From: Pseudomonadota bacterium
GTDB taxonomy: Bacteria; Desulfobacterota; Desulfobacteria; Desulfobacterales; Desulfobacteraceae
NCBI GenBank assembly: GCA_018812385.1
Contig: JAHJDU010000208.1
Location: 1 to 10,322 of the forward strand
Direction of reading: 5' to 3'
DNA length: 10,322 bases
Under the pieces are notes generated by a model. That model had not been told where the DNA came from and did not search any database. It was given only the letters and a program-made list of their open reading frames with translations. Positions 1-8,015 of the stretch are shown in pieces. Position 1 is the stretch's first letter. Every line of letters begins with the position of its first letter. The position numbers were made by a program, and so were the translations under genes.

Positions 1-1664
1 ATCATATCTATCTTGCCATAGACAGGAGCAAATCCAGTGACAATAATGAGCGTTTTTTAAGTGATGATAAAGGCGTAACAATCATTATCCGGCCGGATAT
101 TGAAGATAGAAGTTTTCATGAAGTTGTTAAAGCATTTAAGGGGCCTGAAAAAGAATGGCCAGACGCTATCCTGGCCTTTGAAAAAGGGTTTTTATTTTCA
201 CTTTCCAACGGAAAAAAACTTAAGGTCACCCTGTCACAGGGTGCCTTTATTCATGAGCCTGAATGGCACTACATGATCCATCGTCCCTTGGAAGCCCAGA
301 GAGGTATGGATGCCGAATCTGACCTTTTCAGCCCGGGATATTTCACAGCTTCCTGCCTGGGGGGTGAAACCATGTTGCTCAATGCTGCTGTGATTGATAA
401 TCAAGATAAAAAAATTGATTTTCCCAGACAGACAAAAACTTTAAAATTCAAACCCTTTGAGGAAGGAATGCCCCTTTCCAAAGCAGTATACAAAAGTCTT
501 GATGCATTTCTTGTGGATCGGGGCAAAGATAAGAGTGTGATCGCTGGATACCCCTGGTTTCTGGACTGGGGAAGAGACAGCCTGATCTTTTGCAGAAGCT
601 TGATTGAACTGGGTCGGTTTTCAGAAGCCAGGGCTATATTAAGACTGTTTGCCAGGTTTGAAAATAATGGGACTTTACCTAATATGATCTGTGGTAAGGA
701 TGCAGCAAATATTGAAACTTCTGATGCCCCTTTATGGTTTTTTGCCTGCTGCAAAGACCTGATTGAAAAAGAGAAGAGCAAAGATTTTTTAAATGAGGTT
801 CTTGATAATCGGAGAGTTTTGGATATTCTTTTATCCATTGCCCATTCTTTGATAAAAGGAACCAAAACAGGTGTGAAGGCTGATGCTGAAACCCTGTTGC
901 TGTATAGCCCGGCGCATTTTACATGGATGGATACTAATTTTCCTGCAGGATCTCCAAGGCAGGGGTATCCTGTGGAGATCCAGGCCTTATGGTACAATGC
1001 ACTAATTCTGCTGGCATCTGTTGATGCATCCAGTAAAACAGACTGGCACAAAAAAGCCAAAATAGTTCAAGATGCAGTTCTTGATCTTTTTTATAATGAA
1101 AAATCAGGCTTTTTTTCAGATTGTCTCCATTCAGATGGCCCTGTTGAAGCAAAAAATGCCGTCCCAGACGATGCCTTAAGACCCAACCAATTGTTTTTGT
1201 TTACACTTGATGTGATAGAAGATAAAAAAATTGCACAAAAATGTGTTGAAATCTGCCAGGAATTACTTGTTCCAGGGGGGATCAGAAGTCTTGCTGACAG
1301 AAAGGTTGAATATTCCATCAATATTTTTTATAATGGTGAATTGATAAAGGATCCCAACACACCTTATTCAGGAGAATACAAAGGAGACGAAGATACCCGG
1401 AGAAAACCTGCCTACCATAATGGTACAGCCTGGACCTGGCAGTTTCCAGTATTTTGTGAAGCATGGGCAAAGGCATTTGGTAAAAACAGCCATTTAACAT
1501 GCCTGGCATGGCTTGGCAGTGTGATTGATTTAATGAGAAAAGGGGCTGCCGGATATATCCCTGAAATCCTTGACGGTGACTATCCTCATACTTCAAGGGG
1601 ATGTGATGCACAGGCCTGGGGGTCAAGTGAGGCTGCCCGGGTCATACACAAGTTATTACAATAA
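1..1664 (+). CDS. Glycogen debranching enzyme, amylo-alpha-1,6-glucosidase family (5'-partial)
   Basis: The frame is open from base 3 to the TAA at 1662-1664, giving 553 residues with the N-terminus outside the window. The ATG at 273 is internal, because the coding sequence continues upstream of it with family-like content such as IIRPDIEDRSFHEVVKAF and FSPGYF. The upstream part (about bases 3-390) resembles the N-terminal beta domain of this family. The rest is the alpha/alpha-barrel catalytic domain. Its marks are AGYPWFLDWGRDSL (about 543-584), YHNGTAWTWQFP (about 1415-1450) and a C-terminal CDAQAWGSSEAARV block (about 1602-1642). Enzymes of this family hydrolyse alpha-1,6 branch stubs of glycogen in the cytoplasm. 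Here it would finish the limit dextrin left by the phosphorylase encoded 27 bp downstream. The full protein could carry a further N-terminal domain that cannot be seen here. The family call is firm; exact specificity is inferred. Confidence 0.93.
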   Translation, partial: HIYLAIDRSKSSDNNERFLSDDKGVTIIIRPDIEDRSFHEVVKAFKGPEKEWPDAILAFEKGFLFSLSNGKKLKVTLSQGAFIHEPEWHYMIHRPLEAQRGMDAESDLFSPGYFTASCLGGETMLLNAAVIDNQDKKIDFPRQTKTLKFKPFEEGMPLSKAVYKSLDAFLVDRGKDKSVIAGYPWFLDWGRDSLIFCRSLIELGRFSEARAILRLFARFENNGTLPNMICGKDAANIETSDAPLWFFACCKDLIEKEKSKDFLNEVLDNRRVLDILLSIAHSLIKGTKTGVKADAETLLLYSPAHFTWMDTNFPAGSPRQGYPVEIQALWYNALILLASVDASSKTDWHKKAKIVQDAVLDLFYNEKSGFFSDCLHSDGPVEAKNAVPDDALRPNQLFLFTLDVIEDKKIAQKCVEICQELLVPGGIRSLADRKVEYSINIFYNGELIKDPNTPYSGEYKGDEDTRRKPAYHNGTAWTWQFPVFCEAWAKAFGKNSHLTCLAWLGSVIDLMRKGAAGYIPEILDGDYPHTSRGCDAQAWGSSEAARVIHKLLQ

Positions 1665-1691
1665 ATTTGATATAGGAGAAAAGTTTTTCAT

Positions 1692-4253
1692 ATGGAAAAA
1701 ATGCAGATTTACAAAGTATATCCTGCCATCCCTGAACCCTTGTCCTTTCTGGACTATCTTGCAAGGAACCTTTGGTGGTGCTGGAACCACGAAGCCAATG
1801 ACCTGTTCCAAAGAATTCATCCTGTTCAATGGGAAAAAATTGGTAAAAACCCAGTGGCGTTTCTTTCTCATATATCCCAGAGACGATTTGATGAGCTTTC
1901 AAAGGATGAAAGTTTTTTGGCGCACCTTGGGCGGGTAAAGGCAAAATTTGAAAGAATGTTTTCCATGGTGTCGCAAATAAAAGAGCTTGATCTGGGCGCA
2001 AAAGAGACGATTGCCTATTTTTCCATGGAATTCGGACTTCATGAATCTTTGCCATTTTTTGCAGGTGGTTTAGGCATTCTTGCCGGTGATCATCTAAAAG
2101 CATCTTCTACGCTGGGGATTCCGTTGACCGGTATTGGCCTGTTTTTCCGGGAAGGTTATTTCAGACAGTTTCTTGATCATAATGGATGGCAGCAGGAAAC
2201 CTATCCCATCAATGATGTGTTTGAACTTCCTGTTCAAAAAGTCAAAGACAACACAGGTTTTGATATAAAAATTGAAATACCGGGACCCGCGGGTAAGATC
2301 TGTGCCTGTGTCTGGCAATTAAAGATCGGAAAAATCAAATTATTATTGTTGGATACAAATTTACCGGAAAATCCAGAAAACATCAGGGAAATTACATCAA
2401 GGCTCTATGCCAGCCATGGTGAAACCAGGGTTGCCCAGGAAATATTATTGGGAATAGGAGGCATAAAGGCCTTGAGTGCCATGGAGATATTCCCCAATAT
2501 CTGTCATATGAATGAGGGACATTGCTCCTTTGCCGGGCTGGAAAGAGTTTCAATTATCATGGACAAGTATAACCTGGATTTCAAAAGTGCTGTTCAACTC
2601 TGTAAGAGAAGCTCTGTTTTTACCACCCATACCCCGGTGGCTGCCGGCCATGATGAGTTTCCAAAAGAATTGATCATGCCTTATATTAAACCCTATGCTG
2701 AAAAATTTGGTATTTCAGCCGGTGAGTTGCTATACCTGGGAGAACCCCATGGCATTAAGAATACAGGTAAATTTTCCATGTTTATTCTTGGTGCTAATTT
2801 TTCAGGCCATATCAATGGTGTCAGCCGGATGCACGGTCAGGTGGCCCGCAGTATGTGGCAGTCTTTATGGCCAGGAAGACATGTGGAAGAAATACCTATT
2901 TCACATATTACCAATGGTGTGCATATTTGTTCTTATCTTTCCAGACATAAAAATTCTTTATTTGAACGCTATCTGCCTTCCGACTGGACCAACTGCCTGT
3001 CCAACCCGGAGCTGTTTTCAAGAATAGAGCATATAGAAGATGATGATCTATGGCATGTCCATGAAATGGACCGGTCCAATTTGATAAGAAAATGCCGGCA
3101 GTTATTATTGAAACAATATGAAAGACGGAATGCACCCAGAAATGTGCTGGATGAAGTTGCCAGTGTCTTGGACGGTAAAGTATTGACCATTTGTTTTGCC
3201 CGCAGGTTTGCGACGTATAAGCGGGCAGGGCTTTTACTAAAAGACATCTCTCGTTTGACAAGACTCATCACTGATGAGAACAGGCCCATCCAGTTAGTGT
3301 TTGCCGGCAAAGCCCATCCCAATGATAACGAAGGCAAGGATATCATCAAACAGATTGTTGAATTTTCAAGGGTTCATGATGTCAGGCACAGAGTTGTTTT
3401 TCTTGAAAATTACGATATCAATATTGCAAGATATATGGTCCAGGGATGTGATGTATGGCTCAATACACCAAGAAGTCCCAATGAAGCCTGCGGTACTTCT
3501 GGGATGAAAGCATCTACAAATGGCGGGTTAAATCTTTCCATTCTTGATGGGTGGTGGTGTGAAGGATTTAAGGAGAACCGGGGATGGAGCATTGGAAACG
3601 GAGATGTTTATGACGACCATGAATACCAGGATGAGGTTGAAAGCCAGGCTTTGTTCAATATTCTTGAAAATGAGGTGATTCCAAAATTTTATGATAGGAA
3701 AAGAGGCAAGTCTCCTGTAAAATGGATAAAGATGATGAAGGAGGCCATGAAAATGGCCATCATTGATTTCTCCAGCGACCGGATGGTCAGAGAGTATTCC
3801 ACAAGATTTTATATTCCTGCAGCAAGAAATTTTAAACTACTAATAGATGATTCCGCCAGAAAAGCCAGAGAGCTTGCATTGACCCAGTCCCGGTTGATAT
3901 CCATGTGGAGCTTTATTGAATTATCAAAACCAGAAGTTACCAAGGAAATTGATTTTATAGTTGGGGATACCTTCAGGATCACCCTTAAGGTTTTTCTTGG
4001 TGAATTAACCCCGGAAGAGGTTGAGGTCCAGATTTATCATGGCAAAATAAGACCTTCTGGTCGTCTTGAGGGAAGCCGTGGGGAAACCATGTGGATGCAG
4101 GAAACCACTGCCCAGGGCACGTATATTTACGCCTGTACTATTACCTGTTCGGATTCAGGGCGTTTTGGCTATACAGCCAGGGTGATTCCAAAAGGGGATG
4201 AGGTCTTAAGCAATACACCCGGCCTTATTACATGGGCCAATGGAGACGATTAA
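1692..4253 (+). CDS. glgP: Alpha-glucan (glycogen) phosphorylase, GT35, with N-terminal DUF3417-type domain
   Basis: This 853-residue enzyme releases glucose-1-phosphate from alpha-1,4-glucan ends, using pyridoxal phosphate. Residues about 1-115 form the N-terminal domain typical of the bacterial 'alpha-glucan family phosphorylase' branch (YPAIPEPLSFLDYLARNLWW). The GT35 core runs from about 115 to 700. It shows IAYFSMEFGLHESLPFFAGG, HMNEGHCSF, THTPVAAGHDEF, ARRFATYKRAG and the PLP region EACGTSGMKAS, where K606 is the expected Schiff-base lysine. The last ~120 residues form an additional beta-rich tail found in this branch. Length is normal for the branch and no lesion is seen. The start is ATG 1692, with AGGAG at 1674-1678 upstream (13-nt gap); ATG 1701 three codons later is an alternative. 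The gene follows the debranching enzyme by 27 bp, which suggests joint expression for glycogen breakdown. Confidence 0.96.
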   Translation: MEKMQIYKVYPAIPEPLSFLDYLARNLWWCWNHEANDLFQRIHPVQWEKIGKNPVAFLSHISQRRFDELSKDESFLAHLGRVKAKFERMFSMVSQIKELDLGAKETIAYFSMEFGLHESLPFFAGGLGILAGDHLKASSTLGIPLTGIGLFFREGYFRQFLDHNGWQQETYPINDVFELPVQKVKDNTGFDIKIEIPGPAGKICACVWQLKIGKIKLLLLDTNLPENPENIREITSRLYASHGETRVAQEILLGIGGIKALSAMEIFPNICHMNEGHCSFAGLERVSIIMDKYNLDFKSAVQLCKRSSVFTTHTPVAAGHDEFPKELIMPYIKPYAEKFGISAGELLYLGEPHGIKNTGKFSMFILGANFSGHINGVSRMHGQVARSMWQSLWPGRHVEEIPISHITNGVHICSYLSRHKNSLFERYLPSDWTNCLSNPELFSRIEHIEDDDLWHVHEMDRSNLIRKCRQLLLKQYERRNAPRNVLDEVASVLDGKVLTICFARRFATYKRAGLLLKDISRLTRLITDENRPIQLVFAGKAHPNDNEGKDIIKQIVEFSRVHDVRHRVVFLENYDINIARYMVQGCDVWLNTPRSPNEACGTSGMKASTNGGLNLSILDGWWCEGFKENRGWSIGNGDVYDDHEYQDEVESQALFNILENEVIPKFYDRKRGKSPVKWIKMMKEAMKMAIIDFSSDRMVREYSTRFYIPAARNFKLLIDDSARKARELALTQSRLISMWSFIELSKPEVTKEIDFIVGDTFRITLKVFLGELTPEEVEVQIYHGKIRPSGRLEGSRGETMWMQETTAQGTYIYACTITCSDSGRFGYTARVIPKGDEVLSNTPGLITWANGDD

Positions 4254-4303
4254 AAAAAACATTATTTAAGTTGATTTTTTAAATTGCAGGCAAGGGCGAA
4301 GCT

Positions 4304-4308
4304 AAGGA
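4304..4308 (+). promoter_or_regulatory. Ribosome binding site that fixes the glgA start
   Basis: AAGGA lies 8 nt before ATG 4317. It supports that ATG over the in-frame TTG at 4284, which has no purine-rich Shine-Dalgarno sequence in front of it. Confidence 0.7.
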
Positions 4309-4316
4309 AAAAAAGA

Positions 4317-5816
4317 ATGGCACAAAAACCTAGAATCCTGATTGTGACACCGGAAGTGACTTATCTTCCAGAAGATATGGGTGAGCTAGCTAAGTATTCT
4401 GCAAAAGCAGGCGGTCTTGCCGATGTGTCTGCAGCACTCATAAGTGCATTGTTTGATTTTGGCTGTGATGTCCATGTGGCCCTGCCGGATTATCGTTCTA
4501 TTTTTGATGGATATACTACAAAGATACACAACAGGGAACTTTCAAAAATCCGAAAAAGCCTGGATGATGAAAGAATTCATCTGGCTGCTGACCGGGCGTT
4601 TTTTTATCTTGATAATGTCTACTCAGGATATTCAGATAAAGACCTTAAAGTATCCCTGGCATTTCAAAGAGAGGTCATTAACAACATCATTCCAAGGGTT
4701 GAGCCGGATATTATCCATTGCAACGACTGGATGACAGGACTTATTCCTGCCATGGCAAGGCAAATTGAAATCCCCTGTCTGTTTACGATTCACAATATTC
4801 ATACCATGACATCCACCATGGCTGAAATTGAGGACAGGGGCATTGATGCCGCATCCTTCTGGAACCAGCTGTTTTTTAAAACTCCGCCCCATAATTATGA
4901 AGAAAGCCGGGACTGGAACCGGGTGGATTTTTTAACTTCAGGTGTGTTTGCAGCCCATTATGTAAATACAGTAAGTCCCACTTTTTTAAAAGAAATTGTT
5001 GAAGATCACCATCCTTTTGTTGAAAACTGCTTAAAAAATGAGTTGATCAATAAATACCATGCAGGATGTGCCACAGGAATTTTAAATGCACCTGAGCCGG
5101 AATTTAACCCTGCTGTGGATGAGATGATCCGGTATAATTATGGGCCGAAAAATCACAGAAAAATAAAGGCTAAAAACAAACTATGTATTCAAAAAATCCT
5201 TGATCTTGATCGGGATGAAAATGCCGTAATGTTTTTTTGGCCGTCAAGACTTGATCCTGTGCAGAAAGGATGCCAGCTTCTGGCCCAGATTATGTACGAT
5301 ATTGTATCCCAATACAGGGATGCCAATCTCCAGATTGTTTCTGTGGCCAGTGGAGAATATCAAAAACATTTTCATGATATTGTCAGGTTTCATGGCCTTG
5401 AACGAAGAGTTGCCATTTGCGGATTCAGTGAGGGATTATCCCACCAGGCATTTGCCGGCAGTGATTTTCTATTCATGCCGTCTTCTTTTGAACCCTGCGG
5501 TCTTCCCCAGATGGTGGGTGGCATCTATGGGACATTACCCATTGTTCACAATACAGGTGGGTTGCATGATACCATCCACCAACTGGACACTGAAAATAAT
5601 ATGGGTAACGGGTTTTTATTCAATGTTCATGATGCCAGAGGATTCAAATGGGCCATAGACAGGGCCATGGATTTTTATTTTCTTGACCCGGATGTAAAGG
5701 AAGTTCAAATTAACCGGATTATGATTGAAAGTGTACTTGAATTTAACCATAGCAGATGTGCGGAAGAGTATATTAACTTATATGAAAAAATGCTTAAAAG
5801 ACCATTTATTGTCTGA
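4317..5816 (+). CDS. glgA: Glycogen/starch synthase, divergent GT5 family
   Basis: This 499-residue glycosyltransferase adds glucose from a nucleotide sugar (in bacterial GT5 usually ADP-glucose) to the non-reducing ends of glycogen. The N-terminal Rossmann half has ILIVTPEV, the substrate-loop motif KAGGLADV (K30-V37) and HCNDWMTGL. The C-terminal half has SRLDPVQKG (R311, K317) and SSFEPCGLPQM (E392), then YGTLPIVHNTGGLHDT. These correspond to E. coli GlgA R300, K305 and E377. Oddities: about 15 extra residues separate the first beta strand from KAGGLADV, one extra residue lies between R311 and K317, and the usual NGID segment reads LNAPEPEFNP. This marks a divergent subfamily, so the sugar donor should not be assumed. 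The start is ATG 4317, with AAGGA 8 nt upstream. It lies 63 bp after glgP and its 3' end overlaps glgB. Confidence 0.92.
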   Translation: MAQKPRILIVTPEVTYLPEDMGELAKYSAKAGGLADVSAALISALFDFGCDVHVALPDYRSIFDGYTTKIHNRELSKIRKSLDDERIHLAADRAFFYLDNVYSGYSDKDLKVSLAFQREVINNIIPRVEPDIIHCNDWMTGLIPAMARQIEIPCLFTIHNIHTMTSTMAEIEDRGIDAASFWNQLFFKTPPHNYEESRDWNRVDFLTSGVFAAHYVNTVSPTFLKEIVEDHHPFVENCLKNELINKYHAGCATGILNAPEPEFNPAVDEMIRYNYGPKNHRKIKAKNKLCIQKILDLDRDENAVMFFWPSRLDPVQKGCQLLAQIMYDIVSQYRDANLQIVSVASGEYQKHFHDIVRFHGLERRVAICGFSEGLSHQAFAGSDFLFMPSSFEPCGLPQMVGGIYGTLPIVHNTGGLHDTIHQLDTENNMGNGFLFNVHDARGFKWAIDRAMDFYFLDPDVKEVQINRIMIESVLEFNHSRCAEEYINLYEKMLKRPFIV

Positions 5817-7863
5817 TCCTGGAATTTTCAATGACCCTTATCTTCTTTCCTATGCAGATATTATATCCTCAAGGCGATTAAGCGCCATTGGGCTTGAGGA
5901 TAAAATAAAACAGGAAAACAAGGGGTCTTTGCGGTCTTTTGCAGATTATCATAAGATTTTTGGGCTTCATTTTGATGAGGATACGGATAATGACAAGGGT
6001 TCATGGATTTTCAGGGAATGGGCCCCCAATGCCAAAGAGATGTTTATTGTCTGCGAAAAAACATCCTGGCTGAAAAATAAAGATTTTCAGCTTAATAAAA
6101 AAGATAACCATGTATTTGAAAGACGATTTTCAAAAGAAACATTTTCCCACAAAGATCTTTTCAGACTAAAAATTGTATGGCCGGGGGGGGAGGGGGATAG
6201 GATCCCCACTGCAGCCACAAGGGTTGTTCAGGATCCATATACTGATATTTTTAATGCCCAGGTCTGGCAGCCAAAAGAACAATACAAATGGAAAACAAAA
6301 AAAAATCTGCCTTTAACAAAAAGGTCACAGGCAAAAAGACCGCTTTTGATCTATGAAGCCCATGTAGGCATGGCATTGGAAGAGGGCAGGGTAGGGACAT
6401 ATGTTGAATTTGAGAACTATATTCTGCCAAAAATAGTCGATGCAGGGTATACTGCCGTTCAGCTGATGGCCATTCAGGAGCATCCCTATTATGGGTCATT
6501 TGGGTATCATGTTGCAAACTTTTTTGCTCCTTCATCAAGATTTGGCACCCCGGAAGAATTAAAGAGCCTGATTGATGCTGCTCACAAAAAAGGCATAAAG
6601 GTTTTTATGGATATCATTCATTCCCATGCTGTAAATAATGAAGTGGAAGGTATTGCAAAATTTGACGGGACGGGTTACCAGTTTTTCCATGACGGCCCCA
6701 AAGGTTACCACAGGCAATGGGATTCAAGATGTTTTGATTATGGTAAAGTTTATGTATTAAAATTTCTCCTGTCCAATTTAAAATTCTGGATTGAAGAATT
6801 TAAAATTGACGGGTTCAGGTTTGACGGTATTACCAGCATGCTGTTTAAAGATCATGGCCTTGGACGGGCATTTGCAAGTTATAAGGATTATTATGGGGAT
6901 GATGTGGATGTGGATGCCCTGTCGTATTTGTATCTTGCAAACAGCCTTGCCCATGACATTAATCCTGATTTTATCACCATTGCCGAAGATGTCAGCGGAT
7001 ATCCAGGACTTGCTGCTCCCATTTCAAAAGGGGGTACAGGGTTTGATTACCGTTATGCCATGGGGATTGCAGATTTCTGGATACGCTTGTTAAAAGATTA
7101 TAAAGATGAGCTATGGCCCCTTGGCACCCTCTGGTATGAACTGACAACAAAAAGAAAAGAAGAAAAAACCATCTCTTATGCCGAATCCCACGACCAGGCC
7201 CTGGTGGGTGATAAAACCCATATGATGCATCTGATGGGCAATAATATCTATACTTCCATGAAAAAGGATAATGAAAGTATTGAAACTTTTAGAGGGGTGG
7301 CCCTGCATAAGATGATCCGCCTGATTACCATTGCCACGGCAGGTTCCGGCTATCTGAATTTTATGGGCAATGAATTCGGTCATCCTGAATGGGTGGATTT
7401 TCCTTCCGAGAGAAACAATTTTTCTTATCACTATGCCAGACGTCAATGGTCATTAAAATATGATCAGGATCTGTATTTTTCCTGCCTTTTTGAATTTGAT
7501 AAGAAAATGATTGCCTTTGTTAAGGAACAGGATCTGTTTTCTTCGCCTGATGTGAATCTTTTATGTGTGCATGAAGATGACAAGGTCATTGCCTTTGAAA
7601 GAAATCAAATAATTTTTGTTTTTAATTTTCATCATTCAAACTCTTATTCAGATTATATGTTTGATGTTCAGCCGGGAGAGTACAAGATGATTTTTAATTC
7701 TGATGAAACCCGGTTTGGTGGAAAAGGCAGACTTAAACAGGATCATATCCATTTTAGTTTTTTTGATTCAAAAAGATTTGGCAATGGGAATCTAATAAGT
7801 CTTTACCTGCCGACAAGAACGGCAATGGTATTGAAATTAAAATTGAAATTGAAAAAAGCATGA
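5782..7863 (+). CDS. glgB: 1,4-alpha-glucan branching enzyme, eukaryote-like GH13_8 type
   Basis: This 693-residue enzyme cuts alpha-1,4 chains and rejoins them as alpha-1,6 branches during glycogen synthesis. An N-terminal CBM48-like domain (about 70-170: WIFREWAPNAKEMF, ending in ATRVVQDPYT) precedes the GH13 barrel (about 185-560) and a C-terminal beta domain. Barrel motifs are YEAHVGM (from residue 191), VQLMAIQEHPYYGSFGYH, DIIHSHA, DGFRFDGITSM (nucleophile D348), IAEDVSG (acid/base E402) and SHDQ (D471). The wording matches the animal/plant and Bacteroidetes-like GH13_8 branch rather than the E. coli GlgB (GH13_9) branch. The start is ATG 5782, 35 bp inside glgA, with GGAAGAG at 5762-5768, which suggests translational coupling. 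A TTG at 5725 would add 19 residues but lacks support. Two sequence oddities are an 8-G run at 6183-6190 and a repeated Leu-Lys tail at the C-terminus. All catalytic residues are present. Confidence 0.95.
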   Translation: MKKCLKDHLLSDPGIFNDPYLLSYADIISSRRLSAIGLEDKIKQENKGSLRSFADYHKIFGLHFDEDTDNDKGSWIFREWAPNAKEMFIVCEKTSWLKNKDFQLNKKDNHVFERRFSKETFSHKDLFRLKIVWPGGEGDRIPTAATRVVQDPYTDIFNAQVWQPKEQYKWKTKKNLPLTKRSQAKRPLLIYEAHVGMALEEGRVGTYVEFENYILPKIVDAGYTAVQLMAIQEHPYYGSFGYHVANFFAPSSRFGTPEELKSLIDAAHKKGIKVFMDIIHSHAVNNEVEGIAKFDGTGYQFFHDGPKGYHRQWDSRCFDYGKVYVLKFLLSNLKFWIEEFKIDGFRFDGITSMLFKDHGLGRAFASYKDYYGDDVDVDALSYLYLANSLAHDINPDFITIAEDVSGYPGLAAPISKGGTGFDYRYAMGIADFWIRLLKDYKDELWPLGTLWYELTTKRKEEKTISYAESHDQALVGDKTHMMHLMGNNIYTSMKKDNESIETFRGVALHKMIRLITIATAGSGYLNFMGNEFGHPEWVDFPSERNNFSYHYARRQWSLKYDQDLYFSCLFEFDKKMIAFVKEQDLFSSPDVNLLCVHEDDKVIAFERNQIIFVFNFHHSNSYSDYMFDVQPGEYKMIFNSDETRFGGKGRLKQDHIHFSFFDSKRFGNGNLISLYLPTRTAMVLKLKLKLKKA
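7831..7854 (+). repeat. Four tandem TTRAAA hexamers encoding a Leu-Lys tail at the end of glgB
   Basis: The bases read TTGAAA, TTAAAA, TTGAAA, TTGAAA, in frame, giving (Leu-Lys)x4 followed by Lys-Ala and the stop codon. It is a short low-complexity repeat that could vary in copy number by slippage without breaking the frame, because the unit is 6 bp. No function is evident. Confidence 0.85.
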
Positions 7864-7891
7864 ATTTTATTTTTCCATTTTATTTTTCTCA

Positions 7892-7920
7892 TTGACAAGA
7901 ATTGAAAGAATCTGTAGTGT
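7892..7920 (+). promoter_or_regulatory. Sigma-70-type promoter for the Phe-attenuated gene
   Basis: A perfect -35 hexamer TTGACA (7892-7897) is followed after exactly 17 nt by TAGTGT (7915-7920), which matches the -10 consensus at 4 of 6 positions. The start of transcription would fall near 7927, about 17 nt before the leader peptide ATG. The promoter begins 28 bp after the glgB stop. It gives the aromatic gene its own transcript, apart from any readthrough from the glycogen operon. Confidence 0.65.
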
Positions 7921-7943
7921 ATGCAAATATTTTGGATAAAAAA

Positions 7944-8015
7944 ATGAATAAAATAAAACATATAAGCATATTTAATTTTGGACGTTTCTTTTTTAGAAAC
8001 GTTCATCCGATGTGA
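7944..8015 (+). CDS. Phenylalanine leader peptide (attenuator peptide, pheL-like)
   Basis: This is a 23-codon ORF from ATG 7944 to TGA 8013-8015. It is too short for ordinary gene finding. It holds five Phe codons: residues 10 and 12 (FNF) and a run of three at residues 15-17 (TTC TTT TTT, 7986-7994). It lies between a promoter and an intrinsic terminator, upstream of a gene for Phe biosynthesis. A GGA at 7934-7936 sits 7 nt before the ATG as a weak ribosome binding site. The peptide itself probably has no function. Its translation senses charged tRNA-Phe, as in E. coli pheL, to which it has no obvious sequence relation beyond the Phe run. Phe richness could in part reflect T-rich DNA, but the position of the FFF codons within the hairpin argues for a real leader. 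Confidence 0.8.
   Translation: MNKIKHISIFNFGRFFFRNVHPM

Noticed and set aside
1642..2103. 153-codon reverse-strand ORF opposite glgP
   Set aside because: It is complementary to the well-conserved phosphorylase reading frame and shows no recognisable protein motif. The other reverse-strand ORFs in the window were dropped for the same reason.
4284..4316. TTG start for glgA giving 11 more residues
   Set aside because: No Shine-Dalgarno sequence precedes it, whereas AAGGA stands 8 nt before ATG 4317 and the conserved sequence begins there.
5725..5781. TTG start for glgB giving 19 more residues
   Set aside because: It would overlap glgA by 92 bp, and the added residues look like out-of-frame glgA sequence. 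ATG 5782 has a usable ribosome binding site.
7921..7947. Eight-codon ORF MQIFWIKK overlapping the leader ATG, as an alternative leader peptide
   Set aside because: Its ATG lies at or before the predicted transcription start (about 7927), it has only one Phe and one Trp, and no ribosome binding site precedes it.
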